This document shows, in pieces, positions 1 through 6,484 of a DNA stretch of 64,000 bases; position 1 is the first letter of the stretch, and every line of letters begins with the position of its first letter. Under the pieces are notes generated by a model, which saw only the letters and a program-made list of their open reading frames with translations, ran no database searches and was not told where the DNA came from. Location of the stretch: the NCBI RefSeq assembly GCF_013409645.1, contig NZ_JACCBG010000001.1:3966001-4030000 (forward strand), written 5' to 3'. The DNA is from Nocardioides panaciterrulae (GTDB taxonomy: Bacteria > Actinomycetota > Actinomycetes > Propionibacteriales > Nocardioidaceae). The position numbers and the translations under genes are program-made.

Positions 1-1
1 C

Positions 2-454
2 CACGGCCTGCCCGGGGTCGCGTTCGGCACCGAGCCGGTCCGCGCGGCCAGCATGCACCAGCCGCCGCGCTCCCCGCGCGAGTCGGTGCTGGGCGGCGGG
101 CTGGCCGCCCAGATCGGCTGGGTCGGCGCGTTGATCGGCGTGGTCAGCCTCGGCGTCGGCCTGTGGGCGCACGCGGTCGGCTGGCACGTCCAGTCGACGG
201 TCTTCCTCACCCTGGGGGTGGCCCAGCTGGGGGTGGCGCTGGCGCTGCGGGCCCCCGGGCGGAGGCCGCTGCTGCGCCCGCTGGACTACGCGGTGCTCGG
301 GGCGCTGCTGCTCCAGCTGGGCGGGGTCTACCTGCCCGTGCTGCGCCAGCTGCTCGGCACCCAGGCGCTCGCCCCCGCCGCCGCCGCCGCGGCCCTCGGG
401 CTCGCCGTCGTGCCCGGCCTCGCGGTGCTCCTCCGGGAGCGGCTGCGGCGCTGA
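2..454 (+). CDS. Cation-transporting P-type ATPase, C-terminal end (partial)
   Basis: The reading frame is open from the left edge of the window, so only the last 150 residues are seen. It begins with HGLPGVAFGTEP followed by a PPRSPRESVLGGG stretch, which resembles the segment after transmembrane helix 6 of Ca2+-type P-type ATPases, where TDGLP and MxxPPRxP motifs lie. Four hydrophobic segments follow, as expected for the cation ATPase C-terminal membrane domain. The phosphorylation and nucleotide-binding domains lie outside the window, so the transported ion (Ca2+, Mg2+ or other) cannot be assigned. Family membership is inferred from this C-terminal part alone. Confidence 0.8.
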   Translation, partial: HGLPGVAFGTEPVRAASMHQPPRSPRESVLGGGLAAQIGWVGALIGVVSLGVGLWAHAVGWHVQSTVFLTLGVAQLGVALALRAPGRRPLLRPLDYAVLGALLLQLGGVYLPVLRQLLGTQALAPAAAAAALGLAVVPGLAVLLRERLRR

Positions 455-460
455 GGCCGG

Positions 461-522
461 CCGCCCACGCGCCGCCCACGCGCCGCCCGCGCGCCGCCGC
501 GGCGGTCCGCCGGCGGTCCGGC
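461..522. repeat. Two short 11-bp tandem repeats after the ATPase gene
   Basis: Three copies of an 11-base unit (CCGCCCACGCG, the third with one change) run from 461 to 493. Two copies of another 11-base unit (GGCGGTCCGCC type) run from 501 to 522. They begin six bases after the ATPase stop codon. No coding role is evident. Confidence 0.7.
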
Positions 523-645
523 GGGGCGGACAAACCGGCCCACCCCGGGCGCCCACTGGCCCGGACCGCGTAGCGTGTGCCCGCAGACGTGACCTCCGGG
601 GCGCCGGGACCGGCGCTCCGACCTGACAGATCAAGAGGAGTACCC

Positions 646-924
646 ATGAAGAAGGACGAGTTCGTCCAGGCCATCGCCGAGTCCGCCGACCTGAGCAAGG
701 CCGACGCCGACCGCGCCCTCAAGGCCGTGGTCGACACCATCACCGCCGGCGTCGCCGGTGGCGACAAGATCCAGATCCCCGGCCTGGGCACCTTCGAGCC
801 CCGCGAGCGCAGCGCCCGCGAGGGTCGCAACCCGCAGACCGGTGCGACCATCCAGATCGCCGCGACCACGACTCCGGGCTTCAAGCCCGCGACCGCGTTC
901 AAGCAGGCCGTCGCCGGCTCGTGA
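646..924 (+). CDS. HU family DNA-binding protein
   Basis: A 92-residue nucleoid protein that bends and compacts DNA, normally as a dimer. The sequence has the full HU fold length without the long lysine/alanine-rich tail seen in mycobacterial HupB. The DNA-binding arm region carries GLGTFEPRERSAREGRNPQTG-like features near residues 48-68, with the conserved Arg-Asn-Pro-x-Thr-Gly tip. The start ATG at 646 is preceded by an AAGAGGAG ribosome-binding site. An in-frame upstream start would add 23 non-homologous residues and is rejected. The gene stands alone between an ATPase and a convergent DUF1876 gene and ends at a strong hairpin. Confidence 0.95.
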   Translation: MKKDEFVQAIAESADLSKADADRALKAVVDTITAGVAGGDKIQIPGLGTFEPRERSAREGRNPQTGATIQIAATTTPGFKPATAFKQAVAGS

Positions 925-951
925 CCTCCGAGGCCTGAACCGGCCTCCCGA

Positions 952-990
952 CAGGAGCCGCCTCCGCCCACCGGGCGGGGGCGGCTCCTG
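952..990. terminator. Bidirectional hairpin terminator between HU and DUF1876 genes
   Basis: An 11-bp perfect stem, CAGGAGCCGCC at 952-962 paired with GGCGGCTCCTG at 980-990, closes a loop that is itself GC-rich. It lies between two convergent genes, so it can serve both. There is no long U tract, which is common in high-GC actinobacteria. Confidence 0.7.
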
Positions 991-1007
991 TGCGTCCGGG
1001 CGGTCGC

Positions 1008-1277
1008 TCAGCGGTAGAGGTGCACCCGCTCGTGCGTCATCGAGCCGATGTCGTCGGCCGCGGTCTCGAGCAGCTTGTGCGCGAGGTCGGACAGCGCGCG
1101 GGCGGTGGCCAGCTCGTCGCCGATCTCGGGGACGTCGGGGTCGCTGGGGTTGCGGCGCGCGGTGCCCTCGCCGGAGAGCTCGCGCCCGGACTTCGCCGTG
1201 GTGAGCCGGGCCTCGGCGTGGGTGTGGTCCTCGTGCTCGCCGATGAAGATCTCGACCGACCAGGTGGTGGTGTGCAT
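1008..1277 (-). CDS. DUF1876 domain-containing protein
   Basis: An 89-residue acidic protein made almost entirely of a DUF1876 domain, a family widespread in actinobacteria and of unknown function. Recognisable family features are the N-terminal WSVEIFIGEHEDHTHAEARL strand, the DVPEIGDELATARALSDLAH segment near the middle and a His-rich end. The ATG at 1277 has a GGGAGA ribosome-binding site. It is convergent with the HU gene and shares its terminator. No enzymatic motif is seen. Confidence 0.85.
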   Translation of the reverse strand: MHTTTWSVEIFIGEHEDHTHAEARLTTAKSGRELSGEGTARRNPSDPDVPEIGDELATARALSDLAHKLLETAADDIGSMTHERVHLYR

Positions 1278-1348
1278 GGGGTCTCCCGGGGTGCGTGGGT
1301 GGTGCCTCCATTCGAGCGAGGCGCGGCCGCCCAGGGCAGGGACGAAGG

Positions 1349-2521
1349 TCACCCGGCTGACCGTCGACCGGCGAACGGTCCCCCGGCGCCGAACGCGAGC
1401 GCCGCGAACCGCTCGCCGATCCGCCGGTGCGTCGCCGCGTCGGGGTGCACCTCGTCGGGCAGCGGCAGCTCGGCGTAGTCGGCCGCGGCGTAGAGCTCCA
1501 GGCCGTCGAGGTGGTGCAGGTGCGGGTCGGCGACCGCGCGCTCGCGCACGATCCGGGCGAGCTCCTCGCGGATGACCGTGAGCGTCAGCCGGCCCGCCGC
1601 CACCTCCGCCGGGTCGCCGGTGGCCCGGAACCGCAGCTGTCCGGCGGCGAGCCCCTCGGGGTCGAACGCCAGCGGGCCGGGCGTCTGCTCCTGGACCCGG
1701 CAGTAGATCGCGGAGACGACCAGCAGCGGCGTGGTGGGGTGGCCCTCCCGGATCGTGTCGAGGAAGCCGTGCACGGCGGGCGCGAAGGCCCGCAGCCGCA
1801 TCAGGTCGGTGTTGACCACGTTGATGCCGATCTTGACGCTGATCAGGTCGGCGGGGGTGTCCCGCATCACCCGGGCCGTGAACGGGTCGAGCAGCGCGCC
1901 GCCGCCGAGCCCGAGGTTGACCAGCTCCACCCCGGCGTACGACGCCGCGAGGGCCGGCCAGGTGGTGCTCGGGCTGGCGGCGTCCGAACCGTGGCTGATC
2001 GAGCTGCCGTGGTGCAGCCAGACCGGGCGACCCGCGGCCGGGAGGGGCTCGACCGGGGCGTCGGTGCGCAGGGCGACCAGCTGCGTGGTCTCGTTGTGCG
2101 GCAGCCAGATCTCGACGTCCTTGACGTGATCGGGCAACCCCGCGAAGCGCACCGTGGCGACCGGCCCCGGCCGGTGCTCGGCCGCGCCGGTGGCCATCTC
2201 GATCTCGAGCGTGTCGCCGCCGGCGGCCGTGACCCGGCCGGCGAGGCGGCCGTCCACGAGCAGGTCGTAGACGCCGTCGGGGCGCGGCGGGGCCCCGGCG
2301 TACACCCGCTTGAGCGGCCGCGTGTCGAGCTCGACGACGGTGGCCCGGGTGCGCAGCGCCAGCCGCACCCCCGAGGGCTGGGACTCCGCCATCGCCAGCT
2401 GAGGATCGGCGCACTGGGCGCGGGCCCACGCCGGCAGCCGGTGCGGCAGCAGGCCGCGGCCGGTGTCTTCCAGCTCGGCGGCGCCGCGCAGCAGGTCGGG
2501 GGTGATCGGGGTCGTGATCAT
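1349..2521 (-). CDS. SGNH/GDSL family hydrolase
   Basis: A 390-residue protein with an N-terminal beta-rich region (about residues 45-150) and a C-terminal SGNH hydrolase domain. The nucleophile is the serine in GSSISHG near residue 174. The Gly and Asn blocks appear as NLGLGG near 202 and KIGINVVN near 229, and the catalytic Asp/His pair is in DEVHPDAATH near 358. This set predicts an esterase or lipase, and the two-domain layout recalls carbohydrate esterases. No signal peptide is seen, so it is probably cytoplasmic. Its ATG overlaps the stop codon of the upstream TetR gene by four bases, so the pair forms an operon and the regulator likely controls the hydrolase. The substrate is unknown. 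Confidence 0.88.
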   Translation of the reverse strand: MITTPITPDLLRGAAELEDTGRGLLPHRLPAWARAQCADPQLAMAESQPSGVRLALRTRATVVELDTRPLKRVYAGAPPRPDGVYDLLVDGRLAGRVTAAGGDTLEIEMATGAAEHRPGPVATVRFAGLPDHVKDVEIWLPHNETTQLVALRTDAPVEPLPAAGRPVWLHHGSSISHGSDAASPSTTWPALAASYAGVELVNLGLGGGALLDPFTARVMRDTPADLISVKIGINVVNTDLMRLRAFAPAVHGFLDTIREGHPTTPLLVVSAIYCRVQEQTPGPLAFDPEGLAAGQLRFRATGDPAEVAAGRLTLTVIREELARIVRERAVADPHLHHLDGLELYAAADYAELPLPDEVHPDAATHRRIGERFAALAFGAGGPFAGRRSAG

Positions 2522-3138
2522 TCGGGTCGGTCTCCTGTGTCGACGTTGGGGGCGCCAGTGGGGACGCCGGTGGGGGCGGGCCAGTGGCGGAGCAGCGCGT
2601 CGAGCGCGTCCATGATCCGCTCCCAGGACGCCTGGCTGTCGGGGGTGCTGTGGTCGAAGCCGCCGGCCGACTCCAAGGTGACGTAGCCGTTGAACACGCT
2701 GCCGAGCAGCCGGACCGCGTGGGTCTGGTCGGGCTCGGCCAGGTCGTAGGCGCGCAGGATCGCCCGGCTCATCTCGGCGTGCCGGACGCCCGCGCTGGCG
2801 GCGGCGGTCTCGGGGTCGAGCCGGAACCGCGCGGCGGCGTACCGCCCCGGGTGCTCGCGCGCGTAGTCGCGGTAGACGTCGCCGAGCGCGACCAGGGCGT
2901 CCCGGCCGGCCCGGCCGGCCAGCGCGAGCGCGGCCCGGTCGGCCAGCTCCTCCAGCGCGAGCAGCGCGATCCGGGTCTTGAGCTCCTGGGAGCTCGCGAG
3001 GTGCCAGTAGAGGCTCGCGGGCCTCACCTCGAACCGGCGGGCCAGCGCCGAGACGGTGACCTCGTCGAACCCGACCTCGTCGGCCAGCTCGGCCCCGGCC
3101 CGGACCAGTCGCTCGGCGGTCAGTCCACTGCGTGCCAC
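2518..3138 (-). CDS. TetR/AcrR family transcriptional regulator
   Basis: A 206-residue repressor-type protein. The N-terminal helix-turn-helix spans roughly residues 8-55 and includes the VTVSALARRFEVRPASLYWH recognition region. The C-terminal half resembles the WHG-type TetR ligand-binding domain. The start is GTG at 3138, and the 3' end overlaps the SGNH hydrolase start (ATGA). The AT-richer stretch at 3139-3190 upstream is the likely promoter and operator region, although no clear palindrome was found there. The ligand is unknown. Confidence 0.9.
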   Translation of the reverse strand: MARSGLTAERLVRAGAELADEVGFDEVTVSALARRFEVRPASLYWHLASSQELKTRIALLALEELADRAALALAGRAGRDALVALGDVYRDYAREHPGRYAAARFRLDPETAAASAGVRHAEMSRAILRAYDLAEPDQTHAVRLLGSVFNGYVTLESAGGFDHSTPDSQASWERIMDALDALLRHWPAPTGVPTGAPNVDTGDRPE

Positions 3139-3244
3139 GCCGTCCCCTATGCTCTGTTGGCGTTTCCCTAATGCTCGTAGATTAACACGGGTCGTGGCCG
3201 GCCTACCCCGGGCCTCGCGCCCGGGGCCGACCTAGGCTGGGGGC

Positions 3245-3505
3245 ATGATCGGATTCCTCGTCGCCGGGCTGGTCATCGGCGCGCTGGCCCGCCTCATCAA
3301 GCCCGGCAAGCAGAACCTCAGCATCCTCGCCACGCTCGGTCTGGGCCTGGTCGGCTCGCTCATCGGGGGCACGATCGCCTGGCTGCTCGGCACCGGCAGC
3401 ATCTGGGAGCTGAACATCCTCGGCTTCGTCCTCGCGGTGGTCGCGGCGGTCCTGCTGATCGGCACAGCCGAGGGCATGAGCGGCCGCAACCGCACCCACG
3501 TCTGA
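3245..3505 (+). CDS. GlsB/YeaQ/YmgE family stress-response membrane protein
   Basis: An 86-residue, three-helix membrane protein of the transglycosylase-associated family, which is often induced under stress although its biochemical role is not established. The sequence begins IGFLVAGLVIGALARLIKPG, the family hallmark, followed by a glycine-rich second helix (GLVGSLIGGTIAWLLG) and a third hydrophobic helix ending in a basic tail. It is monocistronic, divergent from the TetR gene and convergent with the esterase gene. Confidence 0.9.
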   Translation: MIGFLVAGLVIGALARLIKPGKQNLSILATLGLGLVGSLIGGTIAWLLGTGSIWELNILGFVLAVVAAVLLIGTAEGMSGRNRTHV

Positions 3506-3522
3506 AGGTCTCGCCGGCGAAA

Positions 3523-3556
3523 CGGGTGGGCGTCACCCGGACGTGACGGCCACCCG
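3523..3556. terminator. Bidirectional hairpin terminator
   Basis: A 14-bp stem with one mismatch (3523-3536 against 3543-3556) closes a six-base loop. It lies between the convergent GlsB-like and esterase genes. Confidence 0.65.
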
Positions 3557-3572
3557 GGTGACGTGCGCCAGG

Positions 3573-3611
3573 CCCGTCTGAGCAGCCCGTCTGAGCAGCC
3601 CGTCTGGTCAG
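3573..3611. repeat. 13-bp tandem repeat covering the esterase stop codon
   Basis: Two identical 13-base units (CCCGTCTGAGCAG at 3573 and 3586) are followed by a variant third copy at 3599. The third copy contains the TGA stop codon of the minus-strand esterase (3608-3610). Confidence 0.75.
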
Positions 3612-4513
3612 CCCGCCAGCGCGCGACCCAGGAACGCGACCTCGCGCGGCGCCCTCCGCCGCCAGTAGCCGATGTCGTGGTCACCGGGCTCGAAGCCGCC
3701 GGCCGGACGCTCGGCGAAGCCCGCCACGTAGTCCCGGGTCGACGCGTAGAACGGGTCCTCCTCCCCACAGTCGACCCGCAGCGCGATGCCGTCGAGGTCG
3801 GACCGGCGGGTCATCACCTCGACCGCCGCGAAGTCCCGGGCGTCGTCGTAGGCGCCCGGTGCGGTGTCGGCGTAGTCGTGCCACAGCGCCGGGCTCATGA
3901 CCGCGACGCCTGCCACCCGGCGCGCGCCGAGGGTGCCCGCGAGGTGCAGCGAGCCGAACCCGCCCATCGACCAGCCCAGGAACCCCAGGCGGCGGGTGTC
4001 GAGGCCGTGCCGGGTCAGCAGCGGCAGGAACTCCTGCAGCACCATCTTCTGAGGATCGTCGCCGTTGGCACGCGGGTGCCAGTAGGCCTCGCCGCCGTCC
4101 ACGCTGGCCAGGGCGTACGGCGAGCTCCCGGCCGCCACCGCCGCCGCGAGGAAGCTGCCCAGCGCGAGGTAGTCCGGCGCGAACGCCGACGTGTGGTCGC
4201 CCCCGCGGCCGTGCAGCACCACGGCCACGGGCAGGTGGTCCGGGGCATCGGGCGGCAGCGCGATGCTCCACCCGACCCGCTGCCCGAGCCGGGCCGGGGA
4301 GACGAAGGACCCGCTGGTCAGGGGTCCGGGCGGCACGTCGGGGACGGTGCCGTCGGGCCCGTCGAGGCCGAGCGTCCGGTGCAGCCAGCCGCGTCCCGGG
4401 AGGACCTCCTCCTCGACGCCGAGGGCGCCGGCGACCGCCACGCCGGCGACGGCACCACCGGCCACCAGCAGTCCGCGCCGGGAGAGCCCGGGACGGGGTC
4501 GCGATCCGCTCAC
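3608..4513 (-). CDS. Exported alpha/beta-hydrolase (putative esterase)
   Basis: A 301-residue protein with an N-terminal twin-arginine type signal: LSRRGLLVAGG followed by an alanine/valine-rich helix within the first 35 residues. The alpha/beta-hydrolase core contains an oxyanion-type VVLHGRGGDH motif and the nucleophile elbow GWSMGGFG, with Asp and His candidates in DCGEEDPF and GDHDIGYW near the end. This is the pattern of the D family esterase/antigen 85-like group. GTG at 4513 is preferred because it places the signal at the N terminus. A gene-long upstream extension overlaps the divergent GNAT gene. The substrate is unknown; a lipid ester or acyltransferase role is possible. Confidence 0.85.
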   Translation of the reverse strand: MSGSRPRPGLSRRGLLVAGGAVAGVAVAGALGVEEEVLPGRGWLHRTLGLDGPDGTVPDVPPGPLTSGSFVSPARLGQRVGWSIALPPDAPDHLPVAVVLHGRGGDHTSAFAPDYLALGSFLAAAVAAGSSPYALASVDGGEAYWHPRANGDDPQKMVLQEFLPLLTRHGLDTRRLGFLGWSMGGFGSLHLAGTLGARRVAGVAVMSPALWHDYADTAPGAYDDARDFAAVEVMTRRSDLDGIALRVDCGEEDPFYASTRDYVAGFAERPAGGFEPGDHDIGYWRRRAPREVAFLGRALAG

Positions 4514-4561
4514 GCGTCCATCATCCCCGGCCGGGCCCCGGCCGCCTGGAAGGATGACCGC

Positions 4562-5056
4562 GTGACCGAGACCGACTGGGCCGGCAAGATCCGGGATGCC
4601 CGTGAGGGAGACGTGCCGGCCGTCGTCGCGCTGTACGCCGACGATCCCCTCGGTCGGGCACGCGAACAGGCCGCCGAGCCGCTGCCCGCGTCGTACTGGA
4701 TCGCGTTCGAGGCGATCCGAGCCGACCCTCGGCACCGGCTCGTGGTCCTCGACGACGGCGAGATCGCGGCCACCTTGCAGTTGTCCTTCCTGCCCCACCT
4801 GGTCCGCGCGGGCACCGAGCGCGCCCAGATCGAGGCGGTCCGGGTCGCCTCCCACCGGCGCGGCACAGGGCTGGGGCGGGCGCTGCTCGGCTGGGCCGTG
4901 GAAGAGGCCCGCCAGCGCGGCTGCGGACTCGTCCAGCTGACCACCGATGCGGGCCGACCCGACGCCCACCGCGCCTACGAGGCGCTGGGGTTCACCGCCA
5001 CCCACGTCGGCATGAAGCTCGAGCTGGACCCGGCAGCAAGGCACGCCGCCCTCTAG
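4562..5056 (+). CDS. GNAT family N-acetyltransferase
   Basis: A 164-residue acetyl-CoA dependent acetyltransferase. Motif A for acetyl-CoA binding is present as VRVASHRRGTGLGRALLGWA near residues 97-116, and motif B as AHRAYEALGFT near the end. GTG at 4562 follows a GGAAGGA ribosome-binding site. The gene is divergent from the exported esterase with only 48 bases between starts, so the two share a promoter region. The substrate cannot be deduced. Confidence 0.9.
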   Translation: MTETDWAGKIRDAREGDVPAVVALYADDPLGRAREQAAEPLPASYWIAFEAIRADPRHRLVVLDDGEIAATLQLSFLPHLVRAGTERAQIEAVRVASHRRGTGLGRALLGWAVEEARQRGCGLVQLTTDAGRPDAHRAYEALGFTATHVGMKLELDPAARHAAL

Positions 5057-5115
5057 CATGCCGCCATGGTCCGTGGCCGCTCGTCGGTGCGCTCGAGGCG
5101 GCGCGCTGGCGAGGC

Positions 5116-5874
5116 GTGGTGCCGTCGGTGACGCTCACGCTGCAGTTCCACCCGAACTGGCCTCACGAGGGAGGCATGGTCATCGAGTCGATGGCCAAGA
5201 CGGGCATGTACCGGTCGCAGTTCGCCACCGGCATCTCCAACGGCGGGCTCACCGCGTTCGTGGGTGGGGATCGCTGGCACTGGGAGAGCCGTCTGTTCGC
5301 TGGCCGGTACGACGGCGTCCCGGGAGCCGAGCGGCCGGTGTACGGGGCCTGGAATCGTCGAGCCGACCCTTACGGCGGGGCGATCAGGTTCGGCTCGTCG
5401 TACGTGCGTCTTCGCGCCGAGGTGGTCGAGCGGTCCACGTTCTGTTTTCCGGACTCGGTGCACGAGCCCACTGACTTCGGGGCGGCTGATCTGTTGCCGC
5501 ACCTGTGCGCCCTGGCCGACGGGTCCGGGTTCGACGATCTCGACGACTGTGTCGAGGCGCAGGTGCACGGACCGGTTCGGTTCGGCACGGACGTTGAAGC
5601 GGTTGTGCTCGACCCGTGCTTCCAGGGCACCGAGGTTGAGGCTTCCGCTCGCCGGCTGGGTTGCGCGGTGGAGTTCCATCCAGGCTTCACGGCCTCCCCG
5701 TCGGCTTTCGACCCGGACTATCGGGGTTCCCACATCGTCGAGCTGGCTCGGTCACTGGGTGACGAACTGACCCCCGGCATCCTCGGAGACGCCGCACGCG
5801 CAGGCGTTCATGACCCGCAGTCCATCAAGAAGGTGTGGCACTGCCTCGCCCGGTTCGGACGACGCACCCGGTAG
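5116..5874 (+). CDS. DUF3626 domain-containing protein
   Basis: A 252-residue protein matching the DUF3626 family as remembered: VTLTLQFHPNW at the start, YRSQFATGISNGGLTAF near residue 35, RRLFAG-like and FGSSYVRLRAEVVERSTF segments, then an EPTDFG motif. The function of the family is not established. Codon use is less GC-biased than neighbouring genes (many GTT, GGT, GAT and TCG/TTC choices), which suggests horizontal acquisition. The called GTG at 5116 has no good ribosome-binding site. The frame stays open upstream into the end of the GNAT gene, so the N terminus is uncertain. It lies upstream of a 460-base gene-free stretch and tRNA-Ser. Confidence 0.7.
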   Translation: MVPSVTLTLQFHPNWPHEGGMVIESMAKTGMYRSQFATGISNGGLTAFVGGDRWHWESRLFAGRYDGVPGAERPVYGAWNRRADPYGGAIRFGSSYVRLRAEVVERSTFCFPDSVHEPTDFGAADLLPHLCALADGSGFDDLDDCVEAQVHGPVRFGTDVEAVVLDPCFQGTEVEASARRLGCAVEFHPGFTASPSAFDPDYRGSHIVELARSLGDELTPGILGDAARAGVHDPQSIKKVWHCLARFGRRTR

Positions 5875-5940
5875 GAAGCTCGCCCACCTGCTATCGAGTG
5901 GTCGCGGCTTGGATGAGCGCCATCACGTCGCCGGTCGGGC

Positions 5941-6211
5941 GAAGGTGCTGTGGACCGGCCCGGTCGACCGTGGCGGGCTCGGCGACTCGTTCAATTGCTC
6001 GAGTCTTGGGGGGTTACCGGCCAGTAGACCGGCTCGAGTCCAAACAATTGAACGGAACATGGGGACCCGGGGCAACCGGGCCACGGGCAGGTCAGGCGGG
6101 GTCGGTACGCCGGGCTCCCGGCGAGCCTGCCGACGAGTCCGGTCACGCTAGCCGGATCCGGCGGCGGCTGACATCGAGACTGCCCCCGGAAGGCGCTGTG
6201 GACCGGCCCGG
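5941..6211. repeat. 23-bp direct repeat pair (5941-5963 and 6189-6211)
   Basis: Two copies of a 23-base sequence, differing at one position (GAAGGTGCTG versus GAAGGCGCTG, then TGGACCGGCCCGG in both), are 248 bases apart. The segment between them contains the CAATTG inverted repeat. Confidence 0.7.
5988..6054. repeat. AT-rich inverted repeat with 10-bp arms
   Basis: CGTTCAATTG at 5988-5997 and CAATTGAACG at 6045-6054 are perfect inverted copies around a 47-base spacer. The spacer itself contains two CTCGAG palindromes. No associated gene is evident. Confidence 0.65.
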
Positions 6212-6250
6212 AGGCGCGCCCAGGGACCAGCGAACGCCTCCGGAAACGAG

Positions 6251-6295
6251 GAGAGCCGCCTCCGGTCCCGATTTCTCGGGCCGGAGGCGGCTCTC
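6251..6295 (-). terminator. Strong hairpin downstream of tRNA-Ser
   Basis: A 15-bp perfect stem (GAGAGCCGCCTCCGG at 6251-6265 against 6281-6295) continues inward with CCCG/CGGG. It sits 45 bases past the 3' end of the minus-strand tRNA gene and is the obvious terminator for it. Confidence 0.75.
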
Positions 6296-6339
6296 ACCGA
6301 CTCTCGTCGGTCCGGGCTCCGAATTTCGCCGGAACCCAT

Positions 6340-6429
6340 TGGCGGTGACGGAGGGATTTGAACCCTCGGTGGGCTTGCACCCACAAACGCTTTCGAGGCG
6401 TTCTCCTTAGGCCGCTCGGACACGTCACC
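6340..6429 (-). tRNA. tRNA-Ser (anticodon CGA)
   Basis: On the minus strand the sequence folds as a class II tRNA. The 7-bp acceptor stem is GGTGACG/CGTCACC and the D arm contains GAGCGGCC. The anticodon stem AACGC/GCGTT holds loop CTCGAAA with anticodon CGA. A long variable arm follows (TGTGGGTGCAAGCCCACC region), and the T arm has GGTTCAAATCC. The discriminator G and the CCA end are encoded (6340-6342). The long variable arm and the CGA anticodon identify a serine tRNA reading UCG. Confidence 0.95.
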
Positions 6430-6484
6430 GCCGCAGAATGTACCGGAGGCGCTCCGCGGCGAGAAATCGGCCTCCGGGGGCGGG

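Larger units (their letters stand above)
5875..6339. other. Gene-free region between DUF3626 gene and tRNA-Ser
   Basis: This 465-base stretch has no convincing reading frame. It holds a 23-base direct repeat, a 10-base AT-rich inverted repeat and the tRNA terminator hairpin, each listed separately. Composition is less GC-rich than average in places (for example around CAATTG at 5992-6050). It may be the remnant of an inserted segment on the 3' side of the tRNA gene, but no integrase or duplicated tRNA end was seen. Confidence 0.6.

Noticed and set aside
6340-6429. tRNA 3' end duplicated as an att site
   Set aside because: No second copy of the tRNA 3' sequence was seen in the window and there is no integrase, so integration is only suggested by composition.
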